Assembly: GCA_963513935.1 (NCBI GenBank)
Contig: OY740768.1
Location: 41,100,368 to 41,164,367 of the forward strand
Direction: 5' to 3'
Length of the DNA: 64,000 nt
From: Aphrophora alni
Lineage: Eukaryota; Arthropoda; Insecta; Hemiptera; Aphrophoridae
A program made the translations under genes and the position numbers. Under the pieces are notes generated by a model. It saw only the letters and a program-made list of their open reading frames with translations, was not told the origin of the DNA and searched no databases. Shown in pieces: positions 46,819-59,633 of this stretch. Position 1 is the stretch's first letter; each line of letters starts with the position of its first letter.

Positions 46819-49240
46819 GAACACAAACACCAAACTTTATGCTCCTTTGAAACATCTTATCGAATTATTTAATCACTGAGATACTAAATAGTGAAGATTG
46901 AAATAAATATCATATATTTTATCTTTGAAATAAATGTTTTATTCATGCGACAACGAGATAATAGACCCTTTTTCATAACAAAACCACTCAGTCTACATTT
47001 ATTAGTCTAGTGAGTTTTTAAAACAGTATGTTCAGGATGGTTTTGAACATAATGAACAGGATGAATTTGTTACATAACAAATTTCTCATTTGATAATTTT
47101 ACTCTTTTACAATATTTTGAATTATTTGCTGTTATGTATTTTTTATATTTCGTATAAAGTAATGTACCACAATTCACACTCGATAATTTAACGTTTTAAG
47201 AAAAATTTGATTTTTTTTTTCATGTCCCAGTAAGAGAGTAGTTTTTTTTAATATTTTTTTTTACCAGACCTAAATTGATTTTCTTTTCTTTTATAACAGA
47301 TCTTTTATAACCCCTCTCCGAGTGATTTGTTTCTAATGATATACAAAAATGCTAAGACTAACAAGTATAACAATAATTCAATCTTATTTTCTTAAGTAAA
47401 GCTTCTGCTTAATGTTTCTATTCCTTGTGTAGAATATGTAACATATTTTTCCAGCTTATAATTATTATTTCTCCTCACCTCTTCCCTGTCATCACTGCTT
47501 TACCAGGATTATTCGCTTCCTGGATGACATACTTTTTTCTCTTTTTTAATCTGTACTTTCTAGCAATAGATTAAGGTTCTGTTATTTAAAATTCTGTAAA
47601 AATGTTGAATAATAAAAATCTTCTTATGGATGGTTTATTTTAGTTCAAGCGTGTTGCCACGTGATGTTCTTTCATTATATAGGCCTCGTGGTAACCAATT
47701 TGTTGACAGTATGAATGTTACATACGACTGAATAAAGAACATAGGTTGATTTCTGATTTTCATTATTTGGCTTGTTGTTTAAATTAAACTATTAAAACGG
47801 GAATATTTTGGTTTCTGTATGCCTTCAGTGATGTATGTGACATACATAAGTTTTTGAAGAGGACAAGCTTACTTCCTTTCCCCTCATAACTTTCTTTTAT
47901 ATACTCGCATTAATAAAAACTTGTTTTTATCTCATGAGAAATGTGACTAAAATAAATTAAATATCATTTTAATTTCACATCCTAAATCAAATATAACTCT
48001 TTTTTTCTCATTTCATCAGTTCACATTATATCGAGATTTCAAGGTCTGTATCATACTCTTAATATAGGTTTTTAATAGTACACAAATCTTGCTTAACAAT
48101 GTAACATCTCAATTCCTTAATTGTTTGCATTTTTTTGGTGTACCTTGAATTCTCCAGAGAAAAAAATCTATTGGCATAACTCTTGTAAGCATGATGGCAT
48201 CTCTATAGCTACACACTGAGTTATTACTCTATGAATTCAAAGCTTTGTTCACAGATTCAAATACTGGAGTGGTAAAAGTAAATTTCATGAAAATTGTAGC
48301 CTACATGTACATCTTCTTTTGAAACTATACAATACTGAAACAAGTCCAAATAATTATCCCCATTTACTGTATCATTAAAAAATTATAGACCCTATACATC
48401 AAAAGATGATACTACACTTCACACTTGAATGATTGTGTTCAAATTATCACAAAAAGGCCAGCCCAAGAAGTTATGTTACTTGATTTGGTCATCAAACTAT
48501 ACAATTTTCTCAATAAGTTTGGGTAACTGATTATGCACAAATTCACAAAATTGGAGACTATGATCCGAGTCAGTTTAAAGTAGAACATAAAATAAATAAA
48601 GATAGTACAAAAAAACTTTTGTTAATACTGTTATTTGTGTTTTTTTGCATTGATCTTCTTGAAACATCTTGTAGCTTAAAAGCTAATCTTGGTTAGCTAA
48701 GCTAACCATCGGAAGTTACGATTACTACTATATAAATACAGACCATTCCTTCTGTTTCAGCTGTGTTGAACTTCCATCCATTCATTACAGATAAATTTCC
48801 TCCAAATTTGTTTTACAAGTACAACTTGTCTGGCGTAATGATGAATTAAATTGTTTATTCCATTAAATAACAACAGCAATAACATTACTTCAATGTTTCA
48901 AGAAGGTTTTTAATGAACATACGAGTCTTGTTTGGTTAAGGTCATCTAAGATGACACTCCAAATAAGTCAAATACAGACCACCACAAATAATCAATTGCT
49001 TTATGATATTTTATATTTATCCATCAAATAGAAATAATAAATAATGTAAACCATTATAGAGCAGGTGTAGAAAAAAATATGAGACAAGTTTAGCATTTTA
49101 TTTGTTTTTATATGAAGTTTTAAATGAAATATATATAAATAATAATTAACTCATTTAATGTCTTTAAAATATACAAAAAATAATTGTCGTCGTCATTAAC
49201 TTGAACAAATAAAAGAGTTGAGGAAAGAGCAAAAAATGTA
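46815..49240. other. AT-rich DNA downstream of ERI1
   Basis: Holds a short perfect palindrome TGGTTAGCTAAGCTAACCA at about 48,691-48,709. Near the right edge, AATAAA on the minus strand (about 49,097-49,102), some 140 nt beyond the ERI1 stop, is a candidate polyadenylation signal. No other gene seen. Confidence 0.5.
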
Positions 49241-49360
49241 TCAAAAAGGTGATTTACATCCATTTTTGTTACTATCTTGAGGATTTTTTTTGCTACTTTT
49301 CCTATATTCTGTTAAGGCTTCTGTGTATGTCATGGTAGATGTATTATCAGCTTCTGTGAC
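49241..49360 (-). CDS. ERI1: ERI1-like exoribonuclease, last coding exon
   Basis: This exon follows a good acceptor (TTTTATTGTAG, minus strand) and encodes 39 residues, beginning VTEADNTSTMTYTEALTEYR and ending GCKSPF, before TGA at 49,241-49,243. It joins in phase 0 to the donor at 51,926, giving ..TTNPNK-VTEAD... The sequence is hydrophilic and low in conservation, as the region after the nuclease domain is in ERI1 proteins generally. Its assignment rests on splice signals, phase and position, not on motif identity. The 2.5-kb intron before it holds a pogo-type MITE. Confidence 0.65.
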   Translation of the reverse strand, partial: VTEADNTSTMTYTEALTEYRKSSKKNPQDSNKNGCKSPF

Positions 49361-49714
49361 CTACAATAAAAAGCATTCAAATTTATTTTATCATACAATA
49401 AATCAATTAATCTTAATTTAATATACCAGTAAGTACGTTAAAACTAACACAATGAATGAAAAACAATAAAACAAAAAACTAAGACAAATTAGTGATGTGA
49501 CATATGCAATATAGAGTTTTAAAGTAATAGAAGTAGTGTTTCTGATCTTGCAAATTCGATGTTTTAATACACTTGCTAAATTATTTTTGTAAACCAAATG
49601 AGGTTACTGAAAACAAGTAACATTACACAAAAGAATATACATAGACAAAGAAGGAGCCTTAAATTTACTATACATTTACACAAACTACGACTAACAGGAA
49701 GAAATAATAAAAAT

Positions 49715-49768
49715 TGAATTCTGCCTGCTTCTTGCATTGAATTCAGCCTGCTTCTTGCATTGAATTCT
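49715..49768. repeat. 23-bp direct repeat, about 2.3 copies
   Basis: TGAATTCTGCCTGCTTCTTG plus CAT repeats at 49,715, 49,738 and (start only) 49,761. It lies in the last ERI1 intron. Confidence 0.9.
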
Positions 49769-50480
49769 AATTTATATCATTCCTGTGAGATCACAGTTGT
49801 AATAAATATTACGTTGTAAACATAAAAATGCTTCAAATGGGGCAAGATTTATGTATTTCTTAGAAAAAAATAAATAATAAGGTAAACTTAGAAAGTGTAC
49901 ATTTTTATTTAAAATTTGTTTAATAATGTATATTTTTTTTATAAAGAGTTTGATACAGGTGGTCTAAATAAATCAAAAGTTCCAAAGTACATATGTCCGA
50001 AAACACTTTGTTTGGTATCTTTATCTATTTGTGTATTTAAATAAAAACCTATAACTCATTTAATGAACGGATTTAATAACATATCCCAATTTTGATCACA
50101 TACACTGACAATACATTTTACTGTGTTCAAAATTTTAAATTTTATACAATATTATTTCAAAATGGTGTCCATTTAAAATATCTGATCCAAATTATTTTGA
50201 ATTCATTTAACTTAATAACAAACTTACAAGCACTAAAATTTTGCTCTTTTAATGATAAACAGAATGATATCTTTACTTTTAATGTAGGATAATTTCTTAG
50301 TAAATGACTACAACATCCATGTTTCCCGGAGCTCCTAATGTGTGAGATTTTGGAAATTATAGCTAAAGAAGTAAAAAATGTTTAAGTAAAGCTGAAAAGG
50401 AATTTATCATGGATTGTAATATAAGATATAAAAAACATAAAAAGAATAAATATAATTATTAAATACAGAGGAACTGTATA

Positions 50481-51252
50481 CAGTAGAACCCCTCTTAACC
50501 GGTCTAGTCGGGACTGACACCCGGGCCGGTTGCCCATTCGGGCCGGTTGCCCATTCGGCCGGTTAATCAGAGGTTCCCCTGAAAAATCGGTTTTCGTTGA
50601 AAGAAAGCTTATTTAATCAGGTAGCGCTAAGAATTATGCAATTAAGATGTTATTGCAACTCATTTTATTGTACATAAATGTATCTTATATATTATGTTAT
50701 GTATATTATACACCAAACATGAAAAAATTAAACACTACAAAGCTCGTTTACAGATTCCCCTCTGTCAAGTCTTTTGACACATTTAACCGCGTCTCAAACG
50801 AAACCAACACACGCTTCCGTTTTTCTTAACTCACTCAATTTTATTTACTGTAATATACCCGTCAAAGACAAGAAGAAAACTGAAAAGAAATGTTATATTT
50901 TTCATAATGTAAACTAAAATGATTCGTGGAAAAAAAGCGGCCCATCAAACGTTTTCGTGGGTGTATGTCTGCTATACCGACGGGTGCCAATGCCGCGGTG
51001 TTTTTACGGCGCCGACAATGGGATACCGCTATCGACAAAGTCGTTTGATATCGCCGCCGCTTTGGTGCCGCGGTGTTTTTACGCCGCCGACAATGGGATA
51101 CCGCTATCCACAAAGTCCTTTGATATCGCCGCCGCTTTGGTGTTTCAATTACAATTTATTTTCGGAAACTATCATCCAACCAGTACACTACGACATAGGC
51201 CGGTTAATCCCAGGACCGGTTAATCCGAGGCTGGTTAACAGAGGTTCTACTG
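50481..51252. mobile_element. pogo/Tigger-type MITE, 772 bp, TA target duplication
   Basis: The left end is CAGTAGAACCCCTCTTAACC; the right end, read inward, is CAGTAGAACCTCTGTTAACC. TA flanks both sides (50,479-50,480; 51,253-51,254). CAGTA...TACTG ends with TA duplication fit the pogo/Tigger branch of Tc1/mariner. Sub-terminal GGCCGGTT / CCGGTTAAT motifs repeat several times at both ends. No transposase is encoded. The interior contains a GC-rich 75-bp tandem duplication (50,992-51,141) foreign in composition to the rest of the window. Inserted in the last ERI1 intron. Confidence 0.88.
50992..51141. repeat. GC-rich 75-bp tandem duplication inside the MITE
   Basis: The two units (50,992-51,066 and 51,067-51,141) both read GCCGCGGTGTTTTTAC, CGCCGACAATGGGATACCGC and GATATCGCCGCCGCTTTGG, differing at a few bases. 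Open frames spanning both units exist on both strands as a consequence and are not genes. Confidence 0.92.
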
Positions 51253-51926
51253 TACTTAAATTACAGAATCTATGAAACAGATCAAACACAGTTTTGTCCA
51301 CTGTGGAACTTAAAAGAACTTGGTAGATGTGAACAATTTTTTTTCGTTACAAATACAAGATTAGGTATTCTACATTTTAAATAAGAATTCGTAGGAAATA
51401 CTAATTATTCCTTTTCAATATTTAGTTTATATATTATCAATTTTTATATCTTAAATTTTCATTCTTGTATATAAAAATATATATGTGTTACTTAAATATG
51501 TTAAATTTGCACATTTTGATCATCTGCATTACAATTACATGGGCTTAAACGTGTGTTTTTAATACAGCTTAACCAATAAAAGAGTGAAAAAGTGAGCGGA
51601 ATGTACTTAAAAAAATGTTATTCAACAAACACTTAAATTAGTGATCATTTTATTGGTTTAACTGTAGAATATTAATGAAATGTTAATATGTAAATGAGTC
51701 ACTGTTTATGCATAGTTAGTTCGATTTTAACAGATGTTGGACAACTTGCTCTCAGAGGGTTTCCAGAAATTAGTCTAACTATAGGATGATTCAAAACAGA
51801 TATTATTATTGCTCTGTAATAGTGTTGTTATTACTATGTTTGATTTCTAGATAAGTGTATGGGCTTAATTATACTTAACGCAAGAATTAAATAAATTAAA
51901 AATTAAAACTATTAGGAATATAATAC

Positions 51927-52148
51927 CTTATTAGGATTTGTGGTTCCAATGGTAGGCTGTTTATTTGGAATCCTAATTCTCGGAAGCCATGGTGAATTAA
52001 GGTGAATTCTTTCATTTGGTTCAACTGTTACTCCATCTTCAATCATATGGAGCAGAATGCGTCCAATATTCTTAGCATCATCTAGTCCACAGTGAGGTCT
52101 ACCTTCAAATTCTAGCCCTAAGTGGTCCAACATAAGTTGCAACCTCAT
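51927..52148 (-). CDS. ERI1: ERI1-like exoribonuclease, exon with the DEDDh active-site end
   Basis: ERI1/3'hExo is a 3'-5' exoribonuclease that acts in histone mRNA decay, 5.8S rRNA trimming and small-RNA turnover (known for the family). This 74-codon exon reads MLDHLGLEFEGRPHCGLDD, then AKNIGRILLHMIEDG and NERI. It follows human ERI1 (MLEKLGMDYDGRPHCGLDDSKNIARI...QDG) almost residue for residue. His19 and Asp24 of the exon form the H-x4-D of the DEDDh motif. The acceptor is TTGCTTTTAG, directly before ATG, which is therefore an internal Met rather than the start. The donor is AATAAG/GTATTA. The preceding intron holds a 4.1-kb piggyBac insertion in the opposite orientation. N-terminal exons with the SAP region and the D-x-E motif are not in the window. 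Confidence 0.92.
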
Positions 52149-52758
52149 CTAAAAGCAAACTACAGGGAATTAATATTTACTCTAATTATTAACAATGGGT
52201 TTTATATTTCCCAGGTTGATAGTATCATGTCATTTGTATATTTGAATCTATTGCCATATTAACTTATAATAAATGTATTTGAAGAAGAAATCAAGTATTG
52301 CAGCCTAATAAAATATTATTAACCCTTTGAGTGCCACGCGACAATATATCATCGCCTGTACACTATACGAAAAGTGCCAAGCGACGATATTTCATCGCCG
52401 TGGGTTTTCGCGTTATCAAACACATTACATAACGTTAATAGGCATTATATTTATGTTACTGCTTACTAGATAATATATCCAATGAGTCTATAACAGAAGT
52501 TGGCTGTTTAGACATCGTGATATTATATGTTATAGCATTTAATTTACAGTTTGTAGACTACAAGAAACGACGGAATCAAGTGGCCTATTGCGTAGTTGTT
52601 TACAATTTTAGCAAGTTGTTCTAATGTCATGTGTGTTTAGTTATTGTGCTTTTTTGGTTATTTACTGTGTTAAATAGTTATTTTTAGTGTTCTTATTGAC
52701 AAATTGTGTAGTGTGTTCTAGTTTTAAGTGTATGTAACAATATAAAATCTTTGTGAAT

Positions 52759-54690
52759 ATGGGTAGAGAAAACATAGCTTCAAGTGAAATTGACGGACAG
52801 CTTGAAGTTGATCTATCTGACGATAATGTTTCACTTGCTTCCGAACGATCTGATTTATTTAGTGAAGATAGTGATAGTGATCCTTCTTATTATCCAGAAA
52901 ATGATTCCATCAAACGTAATAGGCCTTTTTTACACAACAAGACCTAGACCCTGCTTACATAAGCTTATCACATAACCTTCCATCCACTTCAACCAGGCCT
53001 AAACCCTCACCTATATATGGAAATGTTCTTAGTGATAGCTCTTCAGATTCAGATGATGAATGTGATGAATAATCAACAATGAAATATGGCAAAGTATAAA
53101 TGAATTAGAATCTGAAAATTGTATTGATGATTTTACTTTTTTAGAAACACCTGGCCCCAAACACTGTCCTCCTGTCACATCTAAAAAAAATTAATTATTT
53201 CAAATTATTTTTTACTGAATCACTGCTAAATATTTTTGTAACTGAAACCAACAGATATGCAGAACTCAGAAATGGCTCCCAGTCACTATATGTGAGATGA
53301 AAACATTCATTGTTGTAGTCCTGAATATGGGGCTTAATCAAAAACCAACCATAGCTTCATATTGGTCAACTAATGGCTCACAATCCACTCCTTGGTTCCG
53401 ACAAATGTTCAATAGATATAGATTTCAGGCAATACTAGGTTATTTCCATATTGTTGATAATTCAAAACTCCCAACTGTAAAAGAACCCGGACATGATGCA
53501 ACACAAAAATTTCAGCCCCTGATATATCACTGCAATAGATTATTTCAATATTTCTACACACCACACCAGCAACTCTCTGTTGATGAATCACTTATTGGAA
53601 CCAAGAGTCACACAGCACTAACTCAATATATACCCAACAAACACCACCACCGATGGGGCATAAAACTATGGGTACTTTGTGACTTGGTTTCAAATTACTG
53701 TCTGAGCCTAATATGTTACAAAGGTAAATCTTCCAAAGAAAATAAAGATGAAATAAAAAAAATATGGTCTTGCATACACTGTTGTAAATAAACTTCAATT
53801 ACTTCAATCTGCAATTACTTGAAAAAAGGGTATCATATTTTTACTGATAATTTTTTTACAAGTTTGCCTCTTATTTTCAACAACAGCATTTCATGCTATA
53901 CGAAAAAGGAATTTTCTGTACTGGTACAGTAAGAAAGAACAAAAAAGGACTCCCTAATAAAGGGTAAATTGCAGGTAGGACAAAAAGTATACTGCAAGAA
54001 AGGCAATGTCGGTGCTTTAGGATATAGACAAAAGAAATCTCAAAACAAGCCGGGTTTTCTTCTATAGTCAAAGCCTCAAGTGAAAGATTTGTAGTGTACA
54101 AAAAAAAGACATGGCTGAACTACAACTGAAAAAAAAAACCTGCTATAGTTTTAGAGTATAATAAACACATGGGAGGCATTGATACTTTTGACATGATGTT
54201 ATACATCCACCTAGATAAACGCCGTACCGTCAAATATTGGAAAAAAGTGGCTTTTAATTTATTTTCCAGAATGGTGCTCAACTCCTATGTTATTTACAAA
54301 GAAAATCATGTACAACACCAACGTTTCACCAACACCAACACAAGAACAGAAACATGTGTCCAGGTATCAATATATTATCAGTATAATTGATCAAATAACT
54401 GAAGAATGGATGGCTGAGCAGCAAAACACTGATGTTGCAGCTGGTAGCGACAACTGTAATATTGGTAGGACTACTGGTATTGAAAAACTACCTGGAAGAC
54501 AAGAAAAAACATGCTGGGTAGGTTCTGCAAAAGGTGCCACATACAAACAGATAAGAAAAAGATCCAGAACCGTATGTATGCAGTGCAAGGAAGGATGCCA
54601 TGGTGTGTGTTTTGCGAATCACAAGTGCAATAAAAAATTAAAAAATTTACATTGTATAAAAACAAAAAATGTGTGTGTGTATATATATTA
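52759..54690 (+). pseudogene. piggyBac transposase, frame-broken
   Basis: The first piece (from ATG at 52,759) is the acidic N-terminus (ERSDLFSEDSDSDPSYYPEN). After shifts, KLFFTESLLNIFVTETNRYA opens the DDE_Tnp_1_7 domain. The frame 53,297-53,791 continues it (ASYWSTNGSQSTPWFRQMFN; SVDESLIGTK). All three catalytic Asp positions can be located: SVDES (codon 53,582), TDNFFTSLPL (codon 53,846) and MGGIDTFDMM (codon 54,181). A Cys-rich tail follows (RTVCMQCKEGCHGVCFANHK), as in typical family members. At least four frameshifts or stops separate the pieces, so no active enzyme is made. Its length and order match a full-length transposase, so it decayed by small mutations rather than deletion. 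Confidence 0.9.
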
Positions 54691-55860
54691 TAACGAAATA
54701 GAGGGATCCCAAAAGGTCAGTGCTCGGCAGGCCATAAATTGTAAAGAGTTGAAAGGGTTGACAGCTAGAAAAACTATTCTAACATTAGTCTCAGATCTCA
54801 AGAAGTCAAATAAACCATTCCAAAAGTCAATGCCTTCAACCGAAAATGTTTGAAATGGACCAATGAAATAAATTGCGTCGGTCTCGAAATAACGTACAAG
54901 ATTTAAAATAAGCCAATGAAGGAAGAGGATCGGGAAAAAGCATTTGAAATTAGAACTCATATATAGGGGTGGAAGAGAGGTGCAGGAGGTTCATTCGTTT
55001 TGGTTGTTACTGATTGAAGGAGGGATTTCTGGAGCAAGTGTTTCTTTAGTAGAAAAGAAGATCGATTGTGAAAGATTTAGCCGAGATCAAACTTCAAAAT
55101 AAAATAGTATCTGCGTCGTTTTTTTTCTTGTATAAGTATTAATAATAATCTCCGAAGAATAGTTTAAAAGATAATCATCGTTATAAGTTTAAAAGATAAT
55201 CGTCGTTATAAGTTTAAAAGTAATCATCGTCATAGAAGTGTGTGATAAAATCGTCGTTATAAAGTGTTTGAACAGGAATATTAATACAATAAATTAAAGT
55301 AATCGTCGTCACGAAAGTGAGTGAGAAATAAGTGTAAGAAGAAAAGAAGATTCGTCGAAAAGATCAAGGCAAATCGATCCATCTACTGGTAGTCTACACG
55401 GGAACCACGTGCACGGAACCAGGAACATCGGAGCAGTGAAAAACTTCCAAGCGATAAGTAAAAATTAATGGACAATCTCAATCAAATAAACTACCACCAA
55501 ATTCTATTTTATATGTAAATTATAGTCACCAAAGAACCTCACGAACCCGTAAAGAGAAATTAAATAAAATTAAATTAATAGTACATTTCAGTTAGCCGAA
55601 GCATTTTATAATAATAAATTAAAAGTAAAAATATGATGCACTCTTATTTCTTTATTTAGGTTAAGACATGGTAGAATTAGAATTTTATTTTAACTATATA
55701 CTTAGAATAAGTAGTAGGTTAAGACGTTAGTGTATAAGTATAAAAGTGCATCAGATTTGGACAATAATTGATTTTATATTGTAAAAGATTTTAAAACAAT
55801 GTTATGAATAATTAAAGAAAGTTAAATTCTATAATTGTGTGAAGTGAAATTTGTTATAAT
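54690..55860. mobile_element. Possible nested insertion inside piggyBac (LTR-like?)
   Basis: This block is flanked by TA-rich runs and is less AT-rich than the rest of the element. It has a TATA-like ACTCATATATAGGGG near 54,957 followed by a CGTTTTGGTTG start-site-like region, and a degenerate 25-bp tandem repeat (ATAATCRTCGTTATAAGTTT + AAAAG, about 55,163-55,265). The frame upstream (GSQKVSARQAINCKELKGLT) is unlike a piggyBac C-terminus. No TG...CA ends or target duplication were found, so the nature and limits of the insert are uncertain. Confidence 0.3.
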
Positions 55861-56435
55861 ATATATATATATATAAACTTGTAAATAGTATATTTTTATA
55901 AACTAAAAACTGACTTAAACCTATGAAATACAAATCTTATGGTAAGTAAACTTTTTTGTATTTATTAGTGCTATGTCATACAATTTGCAATTTTTGGTTC
56001 GTTGACAAATATTTTTATTTTTTTAAATTTCTTATGAAATGATTTTTTTTTTTTTTTATGCATACAAAACATTATAGGAATTTTAAATTAAAAGTTTCCC
56101 ACTGATAAATTGTTTCTAGGTTTTTGGCTAAAAATGTTTAAATTTATAAATTAAAAGTATTTTTTTTTTAATTTTCAAGAAAACTATTTTTTCTGTATTA
56201 ATTTCTCCCCCCCCCTCCCATATTAAATCATTAGTAGAATCATAGACAATTTTATTAGCAACATTTTCAGACCTCATTCATAAGAATATCTTATATGAAG
56301 AGAAGTTATGAATTTTTTACTAAAACGTTACATTTACAGTCTTTAGACCTTGATATTTTTAGCACACCCCTAGCCAAAATACATGTGGCATTATTCGTGA
56401 CTATGTTAAAATTAGTCTGGCACTCAAAGGGTTAA

Positions 56436-58860
56436 GTAGGCCTACCAAAAATCTCCTCCAAAATTAATCTTACCAGTAAAATCATAAATTTTTGTATTAA
56501 TCTGCAAATTCGTATACACAATGTTATGTACAATGAATAATCTTCACAAGGAATTAATTTGATATTAATCTGGAATGTTTCATAATTATTATCACTCCAA
56601 ATTAAAACAAAATTATAATTTCTCTTTTATATTATTTCTGTACCAGAATAAATAATCAAAAAGAAATAATAAAATCTTATATCTATAATATACTGTTTAA
56701 CGCTAGTAAGTGTGCCTCTGAGAGTGGGGGAATATTATCACTGTGTTTACTGAGTTGCAAATTATTGCGGAAAGTCCGAGAGATTTATTGTTAAAATTCG
56801 TCAAGAAATAACAAAGACTCCAGACAATTTAGATAAAAAAGTATCTACTCCGGGGGAAAACGTATAGCACGAAGTGGAGGAAAAGTGTAGTATCAATGTT
56901 CCTATCTTAATTTTTATACCCGCTATCGGGTAAAAACTAATGTTTTTAGTTATGTTAGTAGCAGTAGTTCTTAGAAATTTAAAGGTCTGTGTGTCAAAGA
57001 CAAATTCCTTACAGAAACACAGTTACCATCGGTGGACAGTAGTACTCTGTTTTTTAGTATCTATAAAGAAAAGTCAGCTATAAATGCAGATCTGATATGA
57101 GGTATGAAGATGCTTTTTACATCTCATTCAACAACGAAAACGCCTCGAACTGTTGTAGCATTGACACACATCAAGTAAATCTAGATAATATAATTTGCTT
57201 GGGATATGGTAGGCCTCAAAATGTTGAGCCGAGCTTAAGCCTTGGTTCAAAATGTGAAGGGTTCAGACATCCCTAGCACTCTGTAATTCACCTCGACCTA
57301 AAATGTCTAACAAGAACTTGAAAATGATTGAATCCTTGATTTTTCAAACCAGGCTCGATCATTTAGGTGCAGCTTGATATTACAAGCCTGACACAGTACT
57401 TAAGCACAGTTAAATTTTACGAGCACGGCATAAATGAAGAAAATAACACTGTACAGAAAGCTCAATATAACAAGAACTGATAAAATGAAAATAATAGTGT
57501 TATTTCATAGATTGAATATGAATGGAACAGAGCTTTTCTCATGAGACAAAAACAGATTCATATTAACATGTGTAGATCATAAAGGAAGTAAGCTGCATAA
57601 GTAGTGCAAATATTGTCTGTTGTAAATATTACGACTTAATGTGAGTACACATCACTTAAGTATTTGAGAAGAGGAAACTAAATTGTTCCCGGTTTAATAG
57701 TTTTATTTTTATAAACTGCCAAATTTTTAAAAAAATCTGATTAAAAATTATAACTCAAAGAAAAATTTATTTTATTTGCATTGAGTTAAATTTCAAGAAG
57801 ATTGAGGAATTTTACAATTCACATTATTTATTCAGTAGTATGTGTCATTAATTATTGTCAAATTGGTTACTGGAAAGACTATATTAATAAAGCAACATGA
57901 TTTAACACAAATAATATATCAATAAGAGGATTATAATTTTTCAACATTTTTATAGAGTATTAAAAAACAGAATATTAAAACTATTTTTGGATGGGACTTA
58001 AAAAAAAGAAAAAGGTGTATCATCCAGGAACCTAATAAATTAGGAGAGATGACAATAATAGTTATTACAGTATAGACATCACCAATTCTACACAAGAAAT
58101 ACAAACACTAAGCATAACTTTCAATTAAAAAATAAAATTGAATTACTAACTTATGCCTGTTGGTCTTGACATTGTATAATTTAATTAAAAGCTAATCCAT
58201 TCAGGGTCTGTGATTAGTGATTCATATATTAGGATAAATAAAAGGAAATTGGTTTGACTGTGATAAAATACAACAAAATCCTAAACCTTACTAATGATCA
58301 TAGGACACGGAAAAAAAAAATCATAAATTTCGTTAAAACATTAAATTACCAAGTGTTAATTGTGTATATTACTTTATACAAAATATAAATACATAACATA
58401 GCAAATAATTTTAAACATTGTCAAATAGTAAATATATAAATTGAGAATTATGGGTAGTTAGTTCATAATTAATAAAACATCTATGAAAATACTATATTTA
58501 ATTTAGACCCACTACTGATGTGAAACAAGTGGTTTTATTGTGTTTATTGTCTAATTATCTTATAGACAAGAATTGTTCCATGAACTAATACTGCCTTGGG
58601 AAAAAAAGGGAAACTTCAAATTGGTTTAATATGTTTAACTGATTAATAAATATTTATTTTATTTGAAGGAACAATATAATCGTATCTCTCTATTTTAATC
58701 TTATTCCTTATTTTAAAATCGGTTCAATTTTATAATTTGTTAAGAAAGGTGTTTCAAGAAATCTTAAAGTCGTGGGTTTGTGTGTATGAGAGATGAATCC
58801 TCCCTTCTCATCATTATCTCATCTATTTTAAACTTGTTCTACTGGAGGTAACTATTATTA
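56436..58860. other. ERI1 intron sequence, AT-rich
   Basis: Contains a short piece of dispersed family 1 at about 56,895-56,945 (TGTTCCTATCTTAATTTTTA then CCGCTATCG). Nothing else could be assigned. Confidence 0.45.
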
Positions 58861-59070
58861 CGAGAACATAAATATCTAGAAGCTACTCTGAACACAGAGC
58901 TGAGCTGGAAATTTCAAATCGATAAGGTTTATAAAAAGATGATAAAGTGCCTGTCACAGAGTAAAAGAGTGGTTGGAAAAACTTGGGAGGTTTACTCCAA
59001 GATATTAGAATTTCACTCGGGTCAGAGTAAAAGAATAAGCATATTGACACATGGATTATGTGATCAATGA
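58861..59070 (+). pseudogene. R1/Jockey-like LINE fragment: reverse transcriptase thumb region
   Basis: A 70-codon open stretch without its own start reads HKYLEATLNTELSWKFQIDK, then VYKKMIKCLSQSKRVVGKTW, then EVYSKILEF. This follows the insect LINE consensus '.KYLGV.LDSKL.W..HI.....KA......RR.VGKTWGLSPK...W' closely. It corresponds to sequence just upstream of the piece preserved at 8,235-8,730. It ends in a stop where homology stops. It lies in an ERI1 intron on the opposite strand. Confidence 0.72.
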
Positions 59071-59633
59071 TTTTCCTATGGTGATGAAGGAGTGGATCAA
59101 TGGTTGTATCTATAATATATACAACCATTTCCATTTCCGAATAGGTGTTGATATTTCCTAGGAAAAGTTTTAGAATTTTAGAAATTTAGAATAACCTCCA
59201 GTAGTTTGATTTGCTACAAAAATAGCATCAGACTCGAAACTAGCTAGGACAGCATTCTATGTTCTATGTCTGAATATGGAGAGATATTTCCACACAGGTG
59301 AATACTATAGTTTTTCAGTCATAGGTTTATGCAATTTTATAATGTGCAAAGTAAGTGAGGTTTTGATTTACTTTGGGAATGAGTCCATCTTGAAAGATCA
59401 ACTATGATAAGAACCTTATTTACTGAAGAATACATAAAAGTATTCATTAAACTTTCATGAAGGGAACAATGGCAGATAATGAGTAATTGGAGCTTGCAAT
59501 TTCTTTTTAATGTTATCGAATTATGTTAATACTATTCAACATTATTCATACAAAATCTGACTTACAAACAACTATTTGCTTAGAAATATTATTGACTAAT
59601 AATAATTATTGAAACATTTTTCAGCGTACTTAC

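Larger units (their letters stand above)
52323..56431 (+). mobile_element. Complete piggyBac-family element, 4,109 bp, with TTAA duplication
   Basis: The ends are CCCTTTGAGTGCCA and TGGCACTCAAAGGG, a perfect 14-bp inverted repeat, flanked directly by TTAA (52,319-52,322; 56,432-56,435). TTAA target use and CCC-starting ends are diagnostic of piggyBac. Behind the left end, GTGCCAMGCGACRATATWTC is directly repeated (52,334 and 52,375), as sub-terminal repeats often are in this superfamily. The transposase inside is broken. A ~1.2-kb block between the transposase and the right end (about 54,690-55,860) looks like a separate insertion. The element lies in an ERI1 intron, transcribed against the gene. 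Confidence 0.93.

Noticed and set aside
50862..51275. Overlapping frames with repeated peptide units on both strands
   Set aside because: They arise from the 75-bp tandem duplication in the MITE and stop at its edges.
58883..59134. 83-codon minus frame
   Set aside because: It is antisense to a LINE reverse transcriptase fragment on the plus strand.
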